Shown here: in pieces, positions 1 through 11,000 of the stretch | Layout of the letters: the number at the start of each line of letters is the position of its first letter | Numbering within the stretch: the first letter of the stretch is position 1 | Assembly: GCF_905220565.1 (NCBI RefSeq) | Contig: NC_059401.1 | Location: 5,109,001-5,173,000 of the forward strand | Source of the DNA: Melitaea cinxia | Lineage: Eukaryota; Arthropoda; Insecta; Lepidoptera; Nymphalidae | DNA length: 64,000 nt | Reading direction: 5' to 3' | The notes under the pieces: generated by a model | What the model was told of the DNA's origin: nothing | The model's input: the letters and a program-made list of their open reading frames with translations, nothing else | Databases searched by the model: none | Made by a program: the position numbers and the translations under genes

Positions 1-760
1 AGAAATGTCGATTTAAAATCGATTAACCGAAAAATCGATTATTTAGAGTAATATTATCGATTTTTCAGATCGATTTTGAACCCTACGTCGATTCAATGAA
101 TCGATTCATAAACCTCCCGAATCGGACCGATCCATTCAAAGAACCAGCGATAATCGTCCTCAATTGGCTGCGGTATTTAGTTTTTTAATTTTTTGCTGTT
201 GTCGGACGCAAAAGCAACTGGTAGTACTTGGTCAATAATTTGGACGCGTCATATAGTAAATATTTACTTGCGTTAAAAAAAAAAACATTTTATTTTTCTA
301 TCCGGCTGTCAAACCTAACCTATCTAAAAAATAAAAACCTAAACCTATCTAAATTTTATAAACTTAAAATTTAATTAATTTATTAACCGACTTACAAGTA
401 CTTAGGCGAGACTAGAAATTTAAACTGCCACATTAGTTTAGTGGTCGCAAGCACTACTGCTGAGCAAAAGATCCTGGGTTCGATTCCCACCTCTACCTAT
501 TCTTTCGAAGGAATATAGGTGTGATATTGTTTATTAATTTAATAATACTTCTATCCAATTACTTGTATTTGCAATAAATGGTCATCAATAATGTCCTGTA
601 TCTTTATTAGGCAATTAGTCATGTTTGAAATTGGCTCGATTAATCGAAAATCGATCTTTTAATGCTCGATTTAAACAAGAATCGATTCTAGTATGTCCGA
701 TTTGAATCGAATCGGAGATCGATATTTTTTCAAATGAATCGATATGCCTACAATATATTT
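1..760. repeat. ATCGATT-rich repeat region
   Basis: The first 130 bases contain about seven copies of (A/T)TCGATT, and 630-745 contains seven or more in both orientations. The same palindromic word recurs on both sides of an unrelated middle part. It looks like the two subterminal regions of one DNA element with a SINE inside, but I cannot place its ends because the left one is at or beyond the window edge. Confidence 0.4.
424..510 (+). repeat. tRNA-derived SINE head
   Basis: Box A-like TTAGTTTAGTGGTCG (435-449) and box B GGGTTCGATTCCC about 40 bases later have tRNA spacing. The sequence then runs into AT-rich DNA. No matching anticodon arm was confirmed. Confidence 0.55.
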
Positions 761-2385
761 AGTTGTGTCAGTTTCACACATATCATTTAATGACTTGTTT
801 ACCAGTGTTGCCGTTAGGACAATCTAGTTTGTGGCTACATCAAAGAAAAAAGTTGCCAGTTTTGTAAATTAATCACTTTCGAAATTCCGCTAGAAGTGGC
901 TAAAGTGTGCGTTTTGCAATTACAGAGCATAATGTGACTCAGTGGAACTTGAATTAGTTTTGAAATACACCTAAAAAAACTACGACGACTTTATTTTGAA
1001 TTACTAACTATAATATACTAGCTGTGCCACGCGGTTTCACACGCTTTAATTTTAAAAAAATGCGTATTGCGTATACGTAAACAATAACAACATTGCGCTC
1101 CGTTTGACATTTTGACACGAGTAGTATTGACGTTATGCAAAACAAACTAGGCTCAACAGCAATAGCAATACGGTCCATTTTCATTCGATTGAACCTAAAT
1201 TACGTTAAAGATAAACATTCATTCGGGAATCCCCCTGCCATAATTCGGACATTATTGGTGCTGCCTAAAATTAATTATGTATTTTAGTTTGGTAGTATTG
1301 GTACCGTATGGTGGTATGTATTAGTCGGTAGACTTTTTATAGTAATAAAAATATGTATGTATTAACAATCTAAAAAGCAGCTAGAAGTAGCTAGATTTAT
1401 TTTGGTGGCTAAAATGGATCGTTTTTTGGCTAAAATCGTTGAAAATCCGCTAGATCTAGCCACAAAATGGCTAAAACGGAACACTGTTGTTTACAGGCTT
1501 GCCAGAAAGTTTTGATTCAAGTCGCTCCATCTATGATCGAAAGTCGCAAAATATTCTTAGCAGTCGCCCAATGAAAGTTTGAAAATACACTAGCATCTGT
1601 CTGTCAGTTTTTTATGACAGTCTACATAACAGACTCGAAATTAAAAATTATTTATTAACTTACATGATGTCCCAAGATACAAAAGATAAAATAAAAGATA
1701 CAGATAGAATATATTGACTCAATTTCAAAATTAAAGGAAGCTTATTGGGACATTTAAAAAAAACAATATTTTTTGTAACGGTTTTTGTACTTTTAACTTC
1801 TTGCCAACGCTAAATCGCCCCATCACCCAGACTTCTGTTGTGTCGAATTTCGGAATGTAAAAACATCTTTGTAATACTACTACTATTACTTGTTATATTA
1901 TACTGTTCTTTTTATGTAAGTGCCAGGTATACCTAATTTGAAAAATAATGTTAGAAAGTGTTAGGTTATGTTTTATTCCTTAAGTTACTGCCAAATTAAG
2001 ACTTAATAGTTTTTTTTAATGCTAGTATTTGTACAGCTAGACACTACACACCAACGATAGCTATTGTAATTTATTATTTTACACTAAAAACCCCAAGTAT
2101 TTGTAGCTGTTAACGTTGAACGACAAGTTCACTGTACATACAAATAGTACTAAATTGTATACATTTTGTCTATTAGAAAATAAGAAAGGTCTAGAGGTGT
2201 CGGATCTTGTACTAATAAGACGATTGTCTCTTTCTAAAGGTCGATGTGCTATTATCGCCGATAGTGATATTTATCGCCGGGTAACTACTAACTACTACTA
2301 ACTTTACATATTTCTAATGGCTGATTCTTAGGCATGTTGTAGGAAATATTGTAAATTCATTCTGTCAGCAGTATTTTTTGCCAGG
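761..2385. other. AT-rich DNA without recognisable gene
   Basis: No supported coding region. At 1016-1060 a CTAGCTGTGCCACGCGG stretch looks like the 3' end of a minus-strand Helitron-like element. The short frame at 2116-2301 has no supporting features. Confidence 0.5.
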
Positions 2386-2620
2386 CACTCATCATTACAG
2401 CCTATACAGTCCACTGCTGGACGTAGGCTTCTGCAAGTTTACGCCAAAAATAACCTGAACTCATGCCCATAGTCACCACGCTGGGCAGGCGGGTTGGTGA
2501 CCGCAGGGTTTGCTTTGTCGCACCGAAAACGCTGCTGCCCGTCATCAGCCTGTGTATTTCAAAGCCAGCAGTTGGATAGTTATCCCGCCACCGGTCGGCT
2601 TTTTCGGTTGCCAGGCACTA
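2386..2620 (-). repeat. RTE-tailed short element (family B), minus copy
   Basis: The reverse complement of the family seen at 5150-5516: cagtccactgctgg at its 3' end, then CACCACGCTGGGCAGGCGGG and the CCAGCAGTTGGATAG block. It is truncated at its 5' end. Confidence 0.75.
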
Positions 2621-2624
2621 ATCC

Positions 2625-3319
2625 TTACTAATTTTATAAATGTGAAAATAGCTCTGTCTGTCTGTCTGTCGCGCTTGCCGCCAAAACTACAGAACCGATT
2701 TAAATGATTCTTTACACAGATAGTCTAGAGCCTGAGAAAGCCCATAGGTTACTTTTTAAGGCGAAAAAGCGGCGTAAGGAGTTGAAAAGTGGGAATGAAA
2801 AGTTGTATGGAAGTATCGTCATTTTTAGAGCTTGAAGCTTGAAACTTATTTTTTAGACTGTTGATTCGATACAAATAAGTATGAATTTGACTTAAAAAAA
2901 AAAATAGATATAAATAAATAAGTAAAATATGCTTTGTAGTTACGGCATCAAAAAATATAACCACTCCCTCTCTTTCCGTGGGTGTCGTAAACAGCCCTGC
3001 AGTCACCGACCCGCCTCCCCAGCGTAGTGACTATGGGCAAAACACACGAGTTCTTGCCATTTTTGGGGTAGACTATCGCAGTAGACTGCGATAGGCTGAA
3101 ATGTGTGAAGTTATAGAAATTTTATATAATTGTCTTCTTTGAAGAGGATGAAAGTTTGTATTGAAATATGTAAGGTTTATGTAAATGTTTTATAAGTTTG
3201 CGACAAGAGATAAGATATTAGAGCCATTTTGATGTCCAAGATAAACCAAAAGTTATATTCAAAAAATGCCGTCCAAAGTCACTATTCCACGCGGATGAAG
3301 TCGCGGGCACAGCTAGTTT
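2625..3319 (+). mobile_element. Helitron-like non-autonomous element, interrupted
   Basis: The 5' part has the (GTCT)n run and 'aaactacagaaccgattta' typical of lepidopteran Helitron-like elements. The 3' end is the canonical cgcgggcacagCTAGT (3306-3319). A family B short element (2936-3115) is inserted near its centre. Confidence 0.55.
2936..3115 (+). repeat. RTE-tailed short element (family B), internally deleted
   Basis: Begins tagttacggcatcaaaaaat, jumps to GCAGTCACCGACCCGCC, and ends GACTGCGATAGGCTGAAATG, the tail shared with the RTE LINE at 33.4-35.0 kb. Confidence 0.75.
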
Positions 3320-3445
3320 GTTTATATTTTTAAATCCTTACAAAAATATTTTAGCGAAAAATTGCAAAATTAATGAGTAGTTGACCAGACACTTGAAGTT
3401 TATCAAAACGTACAAAACTTTCTTCAATATTTGTACGTATTTTAG

Positions 3446-3485
3446 ATGCCTGATGATGATCCAATAAAGGATCGAAACGTCGCAT
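3446..3485 (+). ncRNA. Hammerhead ribozyme motif (type I, minimal stem III)
   Basis: All core elements are present in order. Stem I 5' strand ATGC (3446-3449); CTGATGA core (3450-3456); stem II GATCC-AATAAA-GGATC (3458-3473); GAAA (3474-3477); palindromic CGTC with the expected cleavage site after C3481; stem I 3' strand GCAT (3482-3485). The short self-complementary stem III (ACGT) is the form known from Penelope-like retroelements and other retrotransposons, which is thought to act as a dimer. No retroelement protein is recognisable next to it. Confidence 0.7.
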
Positions 3486-3591
3486 GAATTTGCAATTAGT
3501 GGTTTGATTGGCACCTTATGTCCACTTTCCTGCTAACCGTCAAAGAATATTTTATATTAGTATTTAATATTTTTAGCTTCATTGTTTTTTT

Positions 3592-3792
3592 TTATTTATG
3601 TATGGGCAAATAATGATCAGTAATCGAGTTGTTATCGTTTTTGTAGGACGCAACCTGCGCTGACACACTTGCTCCGTCCCATGTCAAGGAAACAGTCTTA
3701 AAAGCGGGAGTCGCTGTGCAGATAGCTGAAACGACTAAAACGGCACAAATATAATTAATTGCGGGAAATGCTGCCAGCATTCTTTGGATCAT
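3592..3792 (-). CDS. Unrecognised ORF with signal-peptide-like start
   Basis: A 66-codon frame starting MIQRMLAAFPAINYICAVLV, a plausible secretion signal with a cleavage point after ATPA. I do not recognise it. No good donor follows, and base use is richer in GC than its surroundings up to about 3645, after which it looks random. It could be a first exon, a decayed gene or chance. Confidence 0.2.
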   Translation of the reverse strand: MIQRMLAAFPAINYICAVLVVSAICTATPAFKTVSLTWDGASVSAQVASYKNDNNSITDHYLPIHK

Positions 3793-4025
3793 TTCTCGGG
3801 CAGATGAGTTGTAAATATTTATTGTAAGAAATCGAAATAAATTTGTTAAGTTTTTATTTTCTTATATTATTTTATCCTTTCATTGAAATATGGTAAGTTT
3901 TTTACTTTGAAAATGTGACGTACTTACTTTAAAGGAAAGAAATAAAAAAATTAAAAGTTTATATTTTGTTAGAATTCTTTATTACAGTTGACAGATACAT
4001 TGTATTAAGTGGAAGTTTGCTATAA

Positions 4026-4575
4026 GGAGCCATCCATAAATTACGTTAGGCCGCTGCCTCGAATCTTGCGGGCAGCGGGGCGGTGGCGGCGGCGGCGCGG
4101 GAGCTTGGCCTGGCATGTCTGTGTTGCCAGACACGCTCTCGAAACCAGCGGGTATGTCACGTGGCACTATAGCGGCGTAGTGTTGTGTTCGTGGTTGTGT
4201 CGTGATATTTGTTTTTATTCGCAAAGAAAATGTCTGAACAACGGCAAAATATTTTTTTGATTCAAATTTATTCCTAACGCTCGATTTATTGTGGGTAAAA
4301 GAAGAAGTAAATCCCTACTATAGAGCAAGGAAAATAAAAGACGAGTTTTATCGAAATTATGAAGATTCAATTTTCAAAACATAATATATTTAATTGTAAG
4401 TATTAAAGAACGATATTTGAAAAACATACCTAAGTATTAAAGAAATGTAAAACTGCAAATTTGTGACGTCACACTATGTAGAAGGGGGTCGCAGAAATGC
4501 GACTAGCTGTGATAAGGGCGGGAGAAGAGTCAAAACCATTTTGAAATTCGTGTAACGTAATTTTTGGGTGGCCCC
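4026..4575. mobile_element. MITE-like element with inverted ends
   Basis: The left end ggagccatccataaattacg and the right end (reverse complement ggggccacccaaaaattacg) are imperfect terminal inverted repeats. The word 'ccatccataaattacgt' is a widely seen insect transposon end. The interior has a GC-rich block (4065-4115) and no transposase. The target duplication is not clear. Confidence 0.55.
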
Positions 4576-4988
4576 GCCCATAAGTAACTTTATTAAGTAC
4601 ACATTAAAAAATTTAACTAACTGTAAGTTCCATACTCCAATTAATGTTGGTGGGGTAGTTAGAGACACGTTCAGTATCCATGCTGATACCACACAGTACC
4701 TACTTCAAGTATCAAGATGCGTATCGTCAACATTAGAACAAAAAATATCAATACTATATTCCGAATACATTTTTACTAAATTATTTTATTCGAAATGTCT
4801 TATTTAAAAATTAAATATAATTACTTTATTATTAAACTATTCAAATACTTAGTGTTTGAGCGAAAGCCACAGCTTTTATTTTTTTCTAAAAAAATGGCCT
4901 GACTCGTATTTCGGAGATTAATTATGAGTTCCGTACTCAAAAGATACCAACAAAATTTCTTCTGTTAAATATTGTGTTATGGTATGGT

Positions 4989-5086
4989 TTATATTTCCGG
5001 CTTAGCTTTTGTTTTATGGATCTCCACTTCTTTGGATTTTGGTTCAATCTTCGCTCTAGGTAATAAAAATGAAAGCAGCCCACAAA
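4989..5086 (-). CDS. MFS transporter exon 10 (stop codon)
   Basis: 98 bases, residues 487-518. A short hydrophobic end (LCGLLSFLLPR) is followed by a Lys/Glu-rich cytosolic tail ending KAKPEI and TAA. The acceptor follows a ten-base T run (TTTTTTTCAG). Overlapping frames here are shadows. Confidence 0.8.
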
Positions 5087-8000
5087 CTGAAAAAAAAAAG
5101 TATTTTAATTAATTTAAATAAACTAGTGGTCGTCCATAGGTCGAAATTCGGTTCGTAGAAACGTACGGCAGACGTAAGGCAGTAAGAATATAACCACCTC
5201 CTCTCTTCCTGTGGGTGTTTCAAGAGGCGATTAAGGGATAACACAGTTCCACTGCCACCTTGGAACTTAAAAAGCCGACCGATGGCGCGATAACCATCAA
5301 ACTGATTTGACTTCAAATCCAGCAGTTGGAATTCATCAGTTCAATCCAGCAGTTCCTCAGGAAGAAGACGGGCAGCAGCGTCTTCGGTGCGACAAAGCCA
5401 GCCAACCAGACAAAGTCACCAATTCGCCTGCCCAGCGTGGTGACTATGGGCAAAACTTGAGTTGTGGAGCCCTATGTTCAGCAGTGGACTGTGATAGGCT
5501 GAAATGGTGATGATGAAATGACCCAACATTTTACCATCAAATCTTTTTTGTGAATAAGTATACAGTTTTATTTTCTTTTTTTTTACAAACCTCGTCCTGA
5601 CAGCAACGAACATTAAAAAAAAACGATTTGGTGCAGTCTTTCGAAAATTATACGGGTACATACATATACATCGGCGAATACATAAAGATAATAATGCAAA
5701 ATAATACATATTGATATAAATGTAGTTTTCACGTCGTTGCCTCACTTATAGTTTAATGATTTCTAATTTAATGATAACGAAAGTGACATTAGAAGACGGT
5801 TCCGGTATAATTTTAAATAAGCATAACTGCTATCTAGATTAATGGATAAGATAATATTTATAGCTTTTAATAGTTATTAAATACTTTGTTATTGTATAAA
5901 TAATAAATTTTCAAACTCATTTCAATCGTGAAATAAATTTATACCAAAGACATTGGTGTCACTGTTAGTAATGGGAAACTAATCTAGAAATTGGCAGACT
6001 TACGTATTAAAGCACCCCCAAAGATATAGAACGTTAGTGTACAGAAAGTGTTGATTAAGATCCCAGCGACGTTAGTACCTACTATGGACCCGGTTCTGCC
6101 GATCATCATTGTAAGACTGATTGCCATGCCCCTGTAAATATTAAGATAATAGTTTATATTTACGTACTTATATCTGATAATGCCTCGTATTTTTAACATT
6201 AAACATGTAAACAATTTGTTTAATGTTATTTATTATTGATTTTTCCTCCTTAATACGTGTCCAGTACCCAAAGGTTATCTATATATGTTTCTGTATTTTG
6301 GTGTACATTAAGAATAAATAAATAAATAAATAGATAATTAAAGTATTAGAAAGAAACTCAAAGACAACTGTGTTCGATTTTCTTTGTCCATTCCTTATTT
6401 TAGTACAGGACCACAATTACGAAGTCAGCGCTGGATACAAAAAGGCGTAAAAACAAAATGTAAACAGTAGGGTAAGGTTGCTCAAGTCGTACCCCCTAAG
6501 GAAATAATGTTGTAGTATTTAATGCATTTCAAATAAAACAAAATCTTTTGCATGAACATAATCTTCATTTAGTTACATTTTAATCAATATTCATAGAAAT
6601 TTAAAAGCCACTTAGCAACATAGATATTTTAACGATTTTCACAAATGTACCTTCGGTACGATTAAGGCACCTAGTCGCCTAATTCGTACCACCTATAGCC
6701 TAAATCGTACTTAGAATAAGTCTTTAGTTAAGACATTATAAACGATATAGAAAAATACTTAACTAATAACAAGAGATCACATTAAAATAAACAAAATTTA
6801 CAAACAAATTAGTCTGAATTTCTAACATTAACTTAAAATATATTTCTTTGGTTAATAGTCATAAAATCAGTCATAGTGACCTACAAACGCTTCAGCCTAT
6901 AATATCCTACTACTGGGGATAGGCCTCTTTCCCCATGTAGGAGAAGGATCAGAGCTTAATCCACCACGCTGCTCCAATGCGGGTTGGCGGATATATTCCC
7001 TACTATGAGTAACGATCGCTATCAGGTATAAATGATAACAACCGGGACCGACGGCTTAACGTGCTCTCCGAGGCACGGTGGGGAGACCCACAAGGACTGC
7101 ACAAATACCCAGACCACTGCAAACACCTGTATGGCCAATACAAATGTTTGTCATGTGCGGGGATCGAACCCCTCAACCGCCAGCGCAACAGGCACAATCC
7201 ATAGCTGTGACTGTTCCGCTAACGCGGCGTCCTACAAACTAAACTAAAAATAGAAAACAAAATTCAGCTCGGCCTATTTCAGTTCACTGCTGGACATAGG
7301 CCTCCCTAAGTTCGTGCCAGACAAAACAAAAGCAAAAAGCCAAGAAGCAAAATTATAACTTGTTAATCATACAAAGTTAAGCTTAGATAATTATTGTGGT
7401 TGAACACAGATATCACAAACGTATTTTTTTATTTTACTTTCGATGCCAGCACATCGGTCATGTAGGTACCCAATCTTTACATTTTAGACACTGAATCATA
7501 TTTTCTTGATAATCTTCCTTACATAGTTGACATAGCCACGATTCTTTTCCTTTTATTTATTTGTTCTTCTTAGATGTTCCGTCCGTCTTTCTTCTCTTTG
7601 TGGGTTTATTTTCTGTTTTGATTTTTTTAATATCCAATATAGGCTTCTTTCTTTTACTTATGTTTTCCTTGGTTTCTAATTCATTTTTGTGGGGACTGGA
7701 AGTTAATTCCATTGCTGGTTTAGTACCTTTATTATTTTTTTTAATAAATGTTGTCATACAAGGAACAGGAGATAATATGTTTAAGTGAGTAAGCCTGCTA
7801 TTCTCTTTTCTTTGTTAAAAATGTCTCCGTAATGTAGGTTTTGGTATATTATGTCTTCTACAAGCTTCATTAAATCCAATTTCACCATTCCGATGCTTCT
7901 CTAAAATTTCGTTCATATCTTCCCGCTTTCAACTATTATAAAAGTTAAAAAAATCAAGTAAATTAAACCCAATTTTCGGAATGCCTAAGTCGTACCGGTA

Positions 8001-11000
8001 CGAGTAAAGAATTCTGCACAGGTACGACTTATGCAGTGAGGTATTCTAAGTTTCAAAACAAAACTATTGTTATAACCTAAAAAAAATCTACTGTTTAGGT
8101 GTACCTAAACGACTGCCAAATTATCATTAAAAATAGACGTAAACAAAAAAATAAGTTGAAAATTACATTCCTTTTATAAAAAACTTACGAATGAGCTGAA
8201 AATTTAATTGAAAACTGTTGAAAAAACTTACTTTTTGATTATTTTTGCTCCGCAACACAGCCGGCCGTCTGATTGTTTTCACGTGCTTGCTTGGCTATTT
8301 AGTTCAGATCTACCTCATCACATGACAATTTTTATACGCGACAGCTGGGATATCACCGAGGTACGACTTAGGCGGTAGTACGACTTGAGCAACCTTACCC
8401 TAAATATAAGTAACTATTTTCAAACCAGTTTCATCTTTTTAAAAGCCATGTTACTTAGTGGATTTGTTATAATTACACAAGTTTATATTTGATTTTAATC
8501 TGAGTGGTTATTTTTTGTATATTTATAAATTCCAGCAAAAACTTTACATAAGAGAAAACTATTTTTAGTATTCACATAGATATAGAAAGACGAGTACATA
8601 CCTTAAATTTGTTGGAAATATTTCAACAGCATAGGAGTTTACTGGTCCAACAGCAAGACCAGTGAGTGGTATCGCAGATAATAGTATCGCAAATACTATA
8701 TTTTGAGTCATGAAATTTATCAGTATACAGAATATGCCTATAACCATATACACGAAGATCAGTAAAGTTTTCTTTCCCAGGAACTTTACAGTACTACTGA
8801 AGACGAGGGCAATTATGGCGCAACAGAAATTGGCTACAGTGTTTATCACAAATGTCTGTGTGTTTATTGTGTCGTCACACTCTCCATTTTCCTCCACCGT
8901 CTATAACGATAATGTTTCTGTTCAATATATACTATAAAACTATTGGCGTTATTTAGATTTTAAATTAAGGACTTTACGTATCTACCTGATTAAGCCTTTG
9001 AGCTATTACATCGCAAGCGGTGAGACCTGTTTGGTTACCGGTGAGAACTCTATTTAGAATGTCTGGTACCCACATATATAACCCATTTAGTCTGAAATCG
9101 TTAGTAATAATGTTAGAAAAAAAAATGTAAAGTCATAGTTAATAGTGACCTAAGCAGTTTAAAGTCAATTTCAATAGTTAAATATTTTGAGCACATTGAA
9201 AAAACACGACAAATAAACACTTCACACTCAACGGTCTCCAGTAGGATTTTCTTCTGTGTCGGGGGTTCGGAAACACAATATACAAGCACAAACGTTCAGA
9301 TAACGACAAACATCTATATGGCCGATACAAAATGTCTGTCATGAACGGGGATCGAACCAGCGACAGCCAGCGCAACAGCCGGTACGCGTCACGTCACAAT
9401 GATGTTCCAATTCAATATTTAACAGTAGATACCGAATTGTATCACTGGAATTACATAAATTTGCTCACCTTATCATAAAGTAACCTTAATTATTTATTTA
9501 ACGCTATAAAACTGACTAAAATGAAATCTTAAACAGTTATTCTAAATTATAAGAATAGTGAGTTTATATTTTTTATATCATGTCGAATAATCTAGTATCA
9601 AACCCAATTTACGTATCGAACCATTATTGTGTTATTATCATCAAATAAAGATTACCGTGCGGCCTTAATAATAATTATTATGAAGATGACCGATAAATCT
9701 AAAAAATAAAAGTACAATGGGACCGTATTTACAGAGGTGATTTAGGTTTTTAAGTCTTTTCTTTTTATTCACGACGTAAATGTTAAAAGTCGTACGTATC
9801 AAATAATTTTTGTTTACAATTGAACCATTGAATAATATAATTAGGTAAGTAATAGTAATCTTAAAGATCCAATTTTATTTACTTGTATAGATGTCTATAC
9901 AAATAAATAAAATCGAAGTGTCTGTTTGTAATATTAAAATAACCGCTTTTGACTAACTGCATATGCATATACACGGTACAATATACCAATAAAACATTTT
10001 ATACAATTTTTGTGTCTGTCGTCTGTCTGTTTGCTCCAGCTAATCTCTGAAACGACTGGACCGATTTTGACGGGACTTTCTCTGGCAGATAGCTGATGTA
10101 ATAAGGAGTAACTTAGGTTACTTTTATTTCAGAAATTTATTTATTTTGTAACTCTGCGAACTAAACAATAACTTTTTGGTTAAATTCCACGTGGACGTAG
10201 TCGCGGCTACAGCTAGTAATCGATAATTATATACACTGGCGATTGTAGATTCAATGCCAGCTCGGGATTGTATTTGTATTTGTACCGATCCGATCTGGTG
10301 ATGTGTTCTTGTCGATCTTGGTGGTTGGTATTGGCCATACAGGTTTGCCGTGGTCTGGTTGTTTGTGTAGTCCTTGTGCGTCTCCCCACCGTGCCTCGAA
10401 GAGCACGTTAAGCAGGCAGTCCCGGTTGTTATCACAGACATCTGATAGCGATCGTTACTCATAAGTATTTATTTATTTATTTATCCATTAACAAAAACTT
10501 AGAACTAACATTACAGTTAGCCAATGCGTTAGTTAAGTTTATCACAACAAGTAACATTAAATTTAACAAACAATTTAAACAATTCAATAAAAACAAAATA
10601 ACCAAAAAATATAAAATAATCAATAAATATAAAATAATCAATAAATAATCACACTTAAAAAATTCATAAAATTCATAAAAAAAAACAAACATAATAATAA
10701 AGTAGGGAATATATTCCCACAACCCGTAGTGGAACAGCGTAGTGGATTAAGCTCCGTCCCATCTCCTACATAGAGAAAGAGGCCTATGCCCAGCCGTGGG
10801 TTGTTACAGGCAGAATCGATCGTTTGATCGTAATATTTATAAATATAAAATATTTTTTACTTTCCAAAACTTGAAATGTACGTTCCGAAAACGTAATGAA
10901 TCTAATTTATAAGACAATTGTGTAGACATGTAATAAATCAAACAGTACCAGCAGTAAGGCGAAAGGAGATAGGAGATATAACCTTGAATTTAATATTTTT

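Larger units (their letters stand above)
6470..8400 (-). mobile_element. pogo/pipsqueak-type TIR transposon, internally deleted
   Basis: Perfect 23-bp inverted ends (6470-6492 and 8378-8400; outer bases GGGTAAGGTTGCTCAAGTCG) are flanked by TA on both sides, the Tc1/mariner/pogo target. Subterminal GTACGACTT words repeat in both orientations near 6655-6710, 7985-8030 and 8360-8385, candidate transposase-binding sites. On the minus strand two transposase ends survive: a pipsqueak-type helix-turn-helix and a Cys-rich finger; the DDE core between them is missing. A SINE (6889-7230) was inserted later. The whole lies in intron 8 of the transporter gene. Confidence 0.8.

Noticed and set aside
2625..3320. 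Short (GTCT)n runs as independent microsatellites
   Set aside because: They occur at the same position in each Helitron-like copy (2.66, 10.02, 16.18, 18.7, 41.66 kb) and belong to those elements.
6995..7250. Frames on both strands (such as 7003-7197 and 7032-7247, and equivalents at 32.7 and 38.3 kb)
   Set aside because: They fall in the family A SINE and recur at every copy. They are non-coding retroposon sequence.
10477..10722. Leucine/isoleucine-rich 'membrane protein' frame on the minus strand
   Set aside because: It comes from AT-rich repetitive DNA (ataaatataaaataatca repeats) inserted in a SINE. Hydrophobicity follows from base composition.
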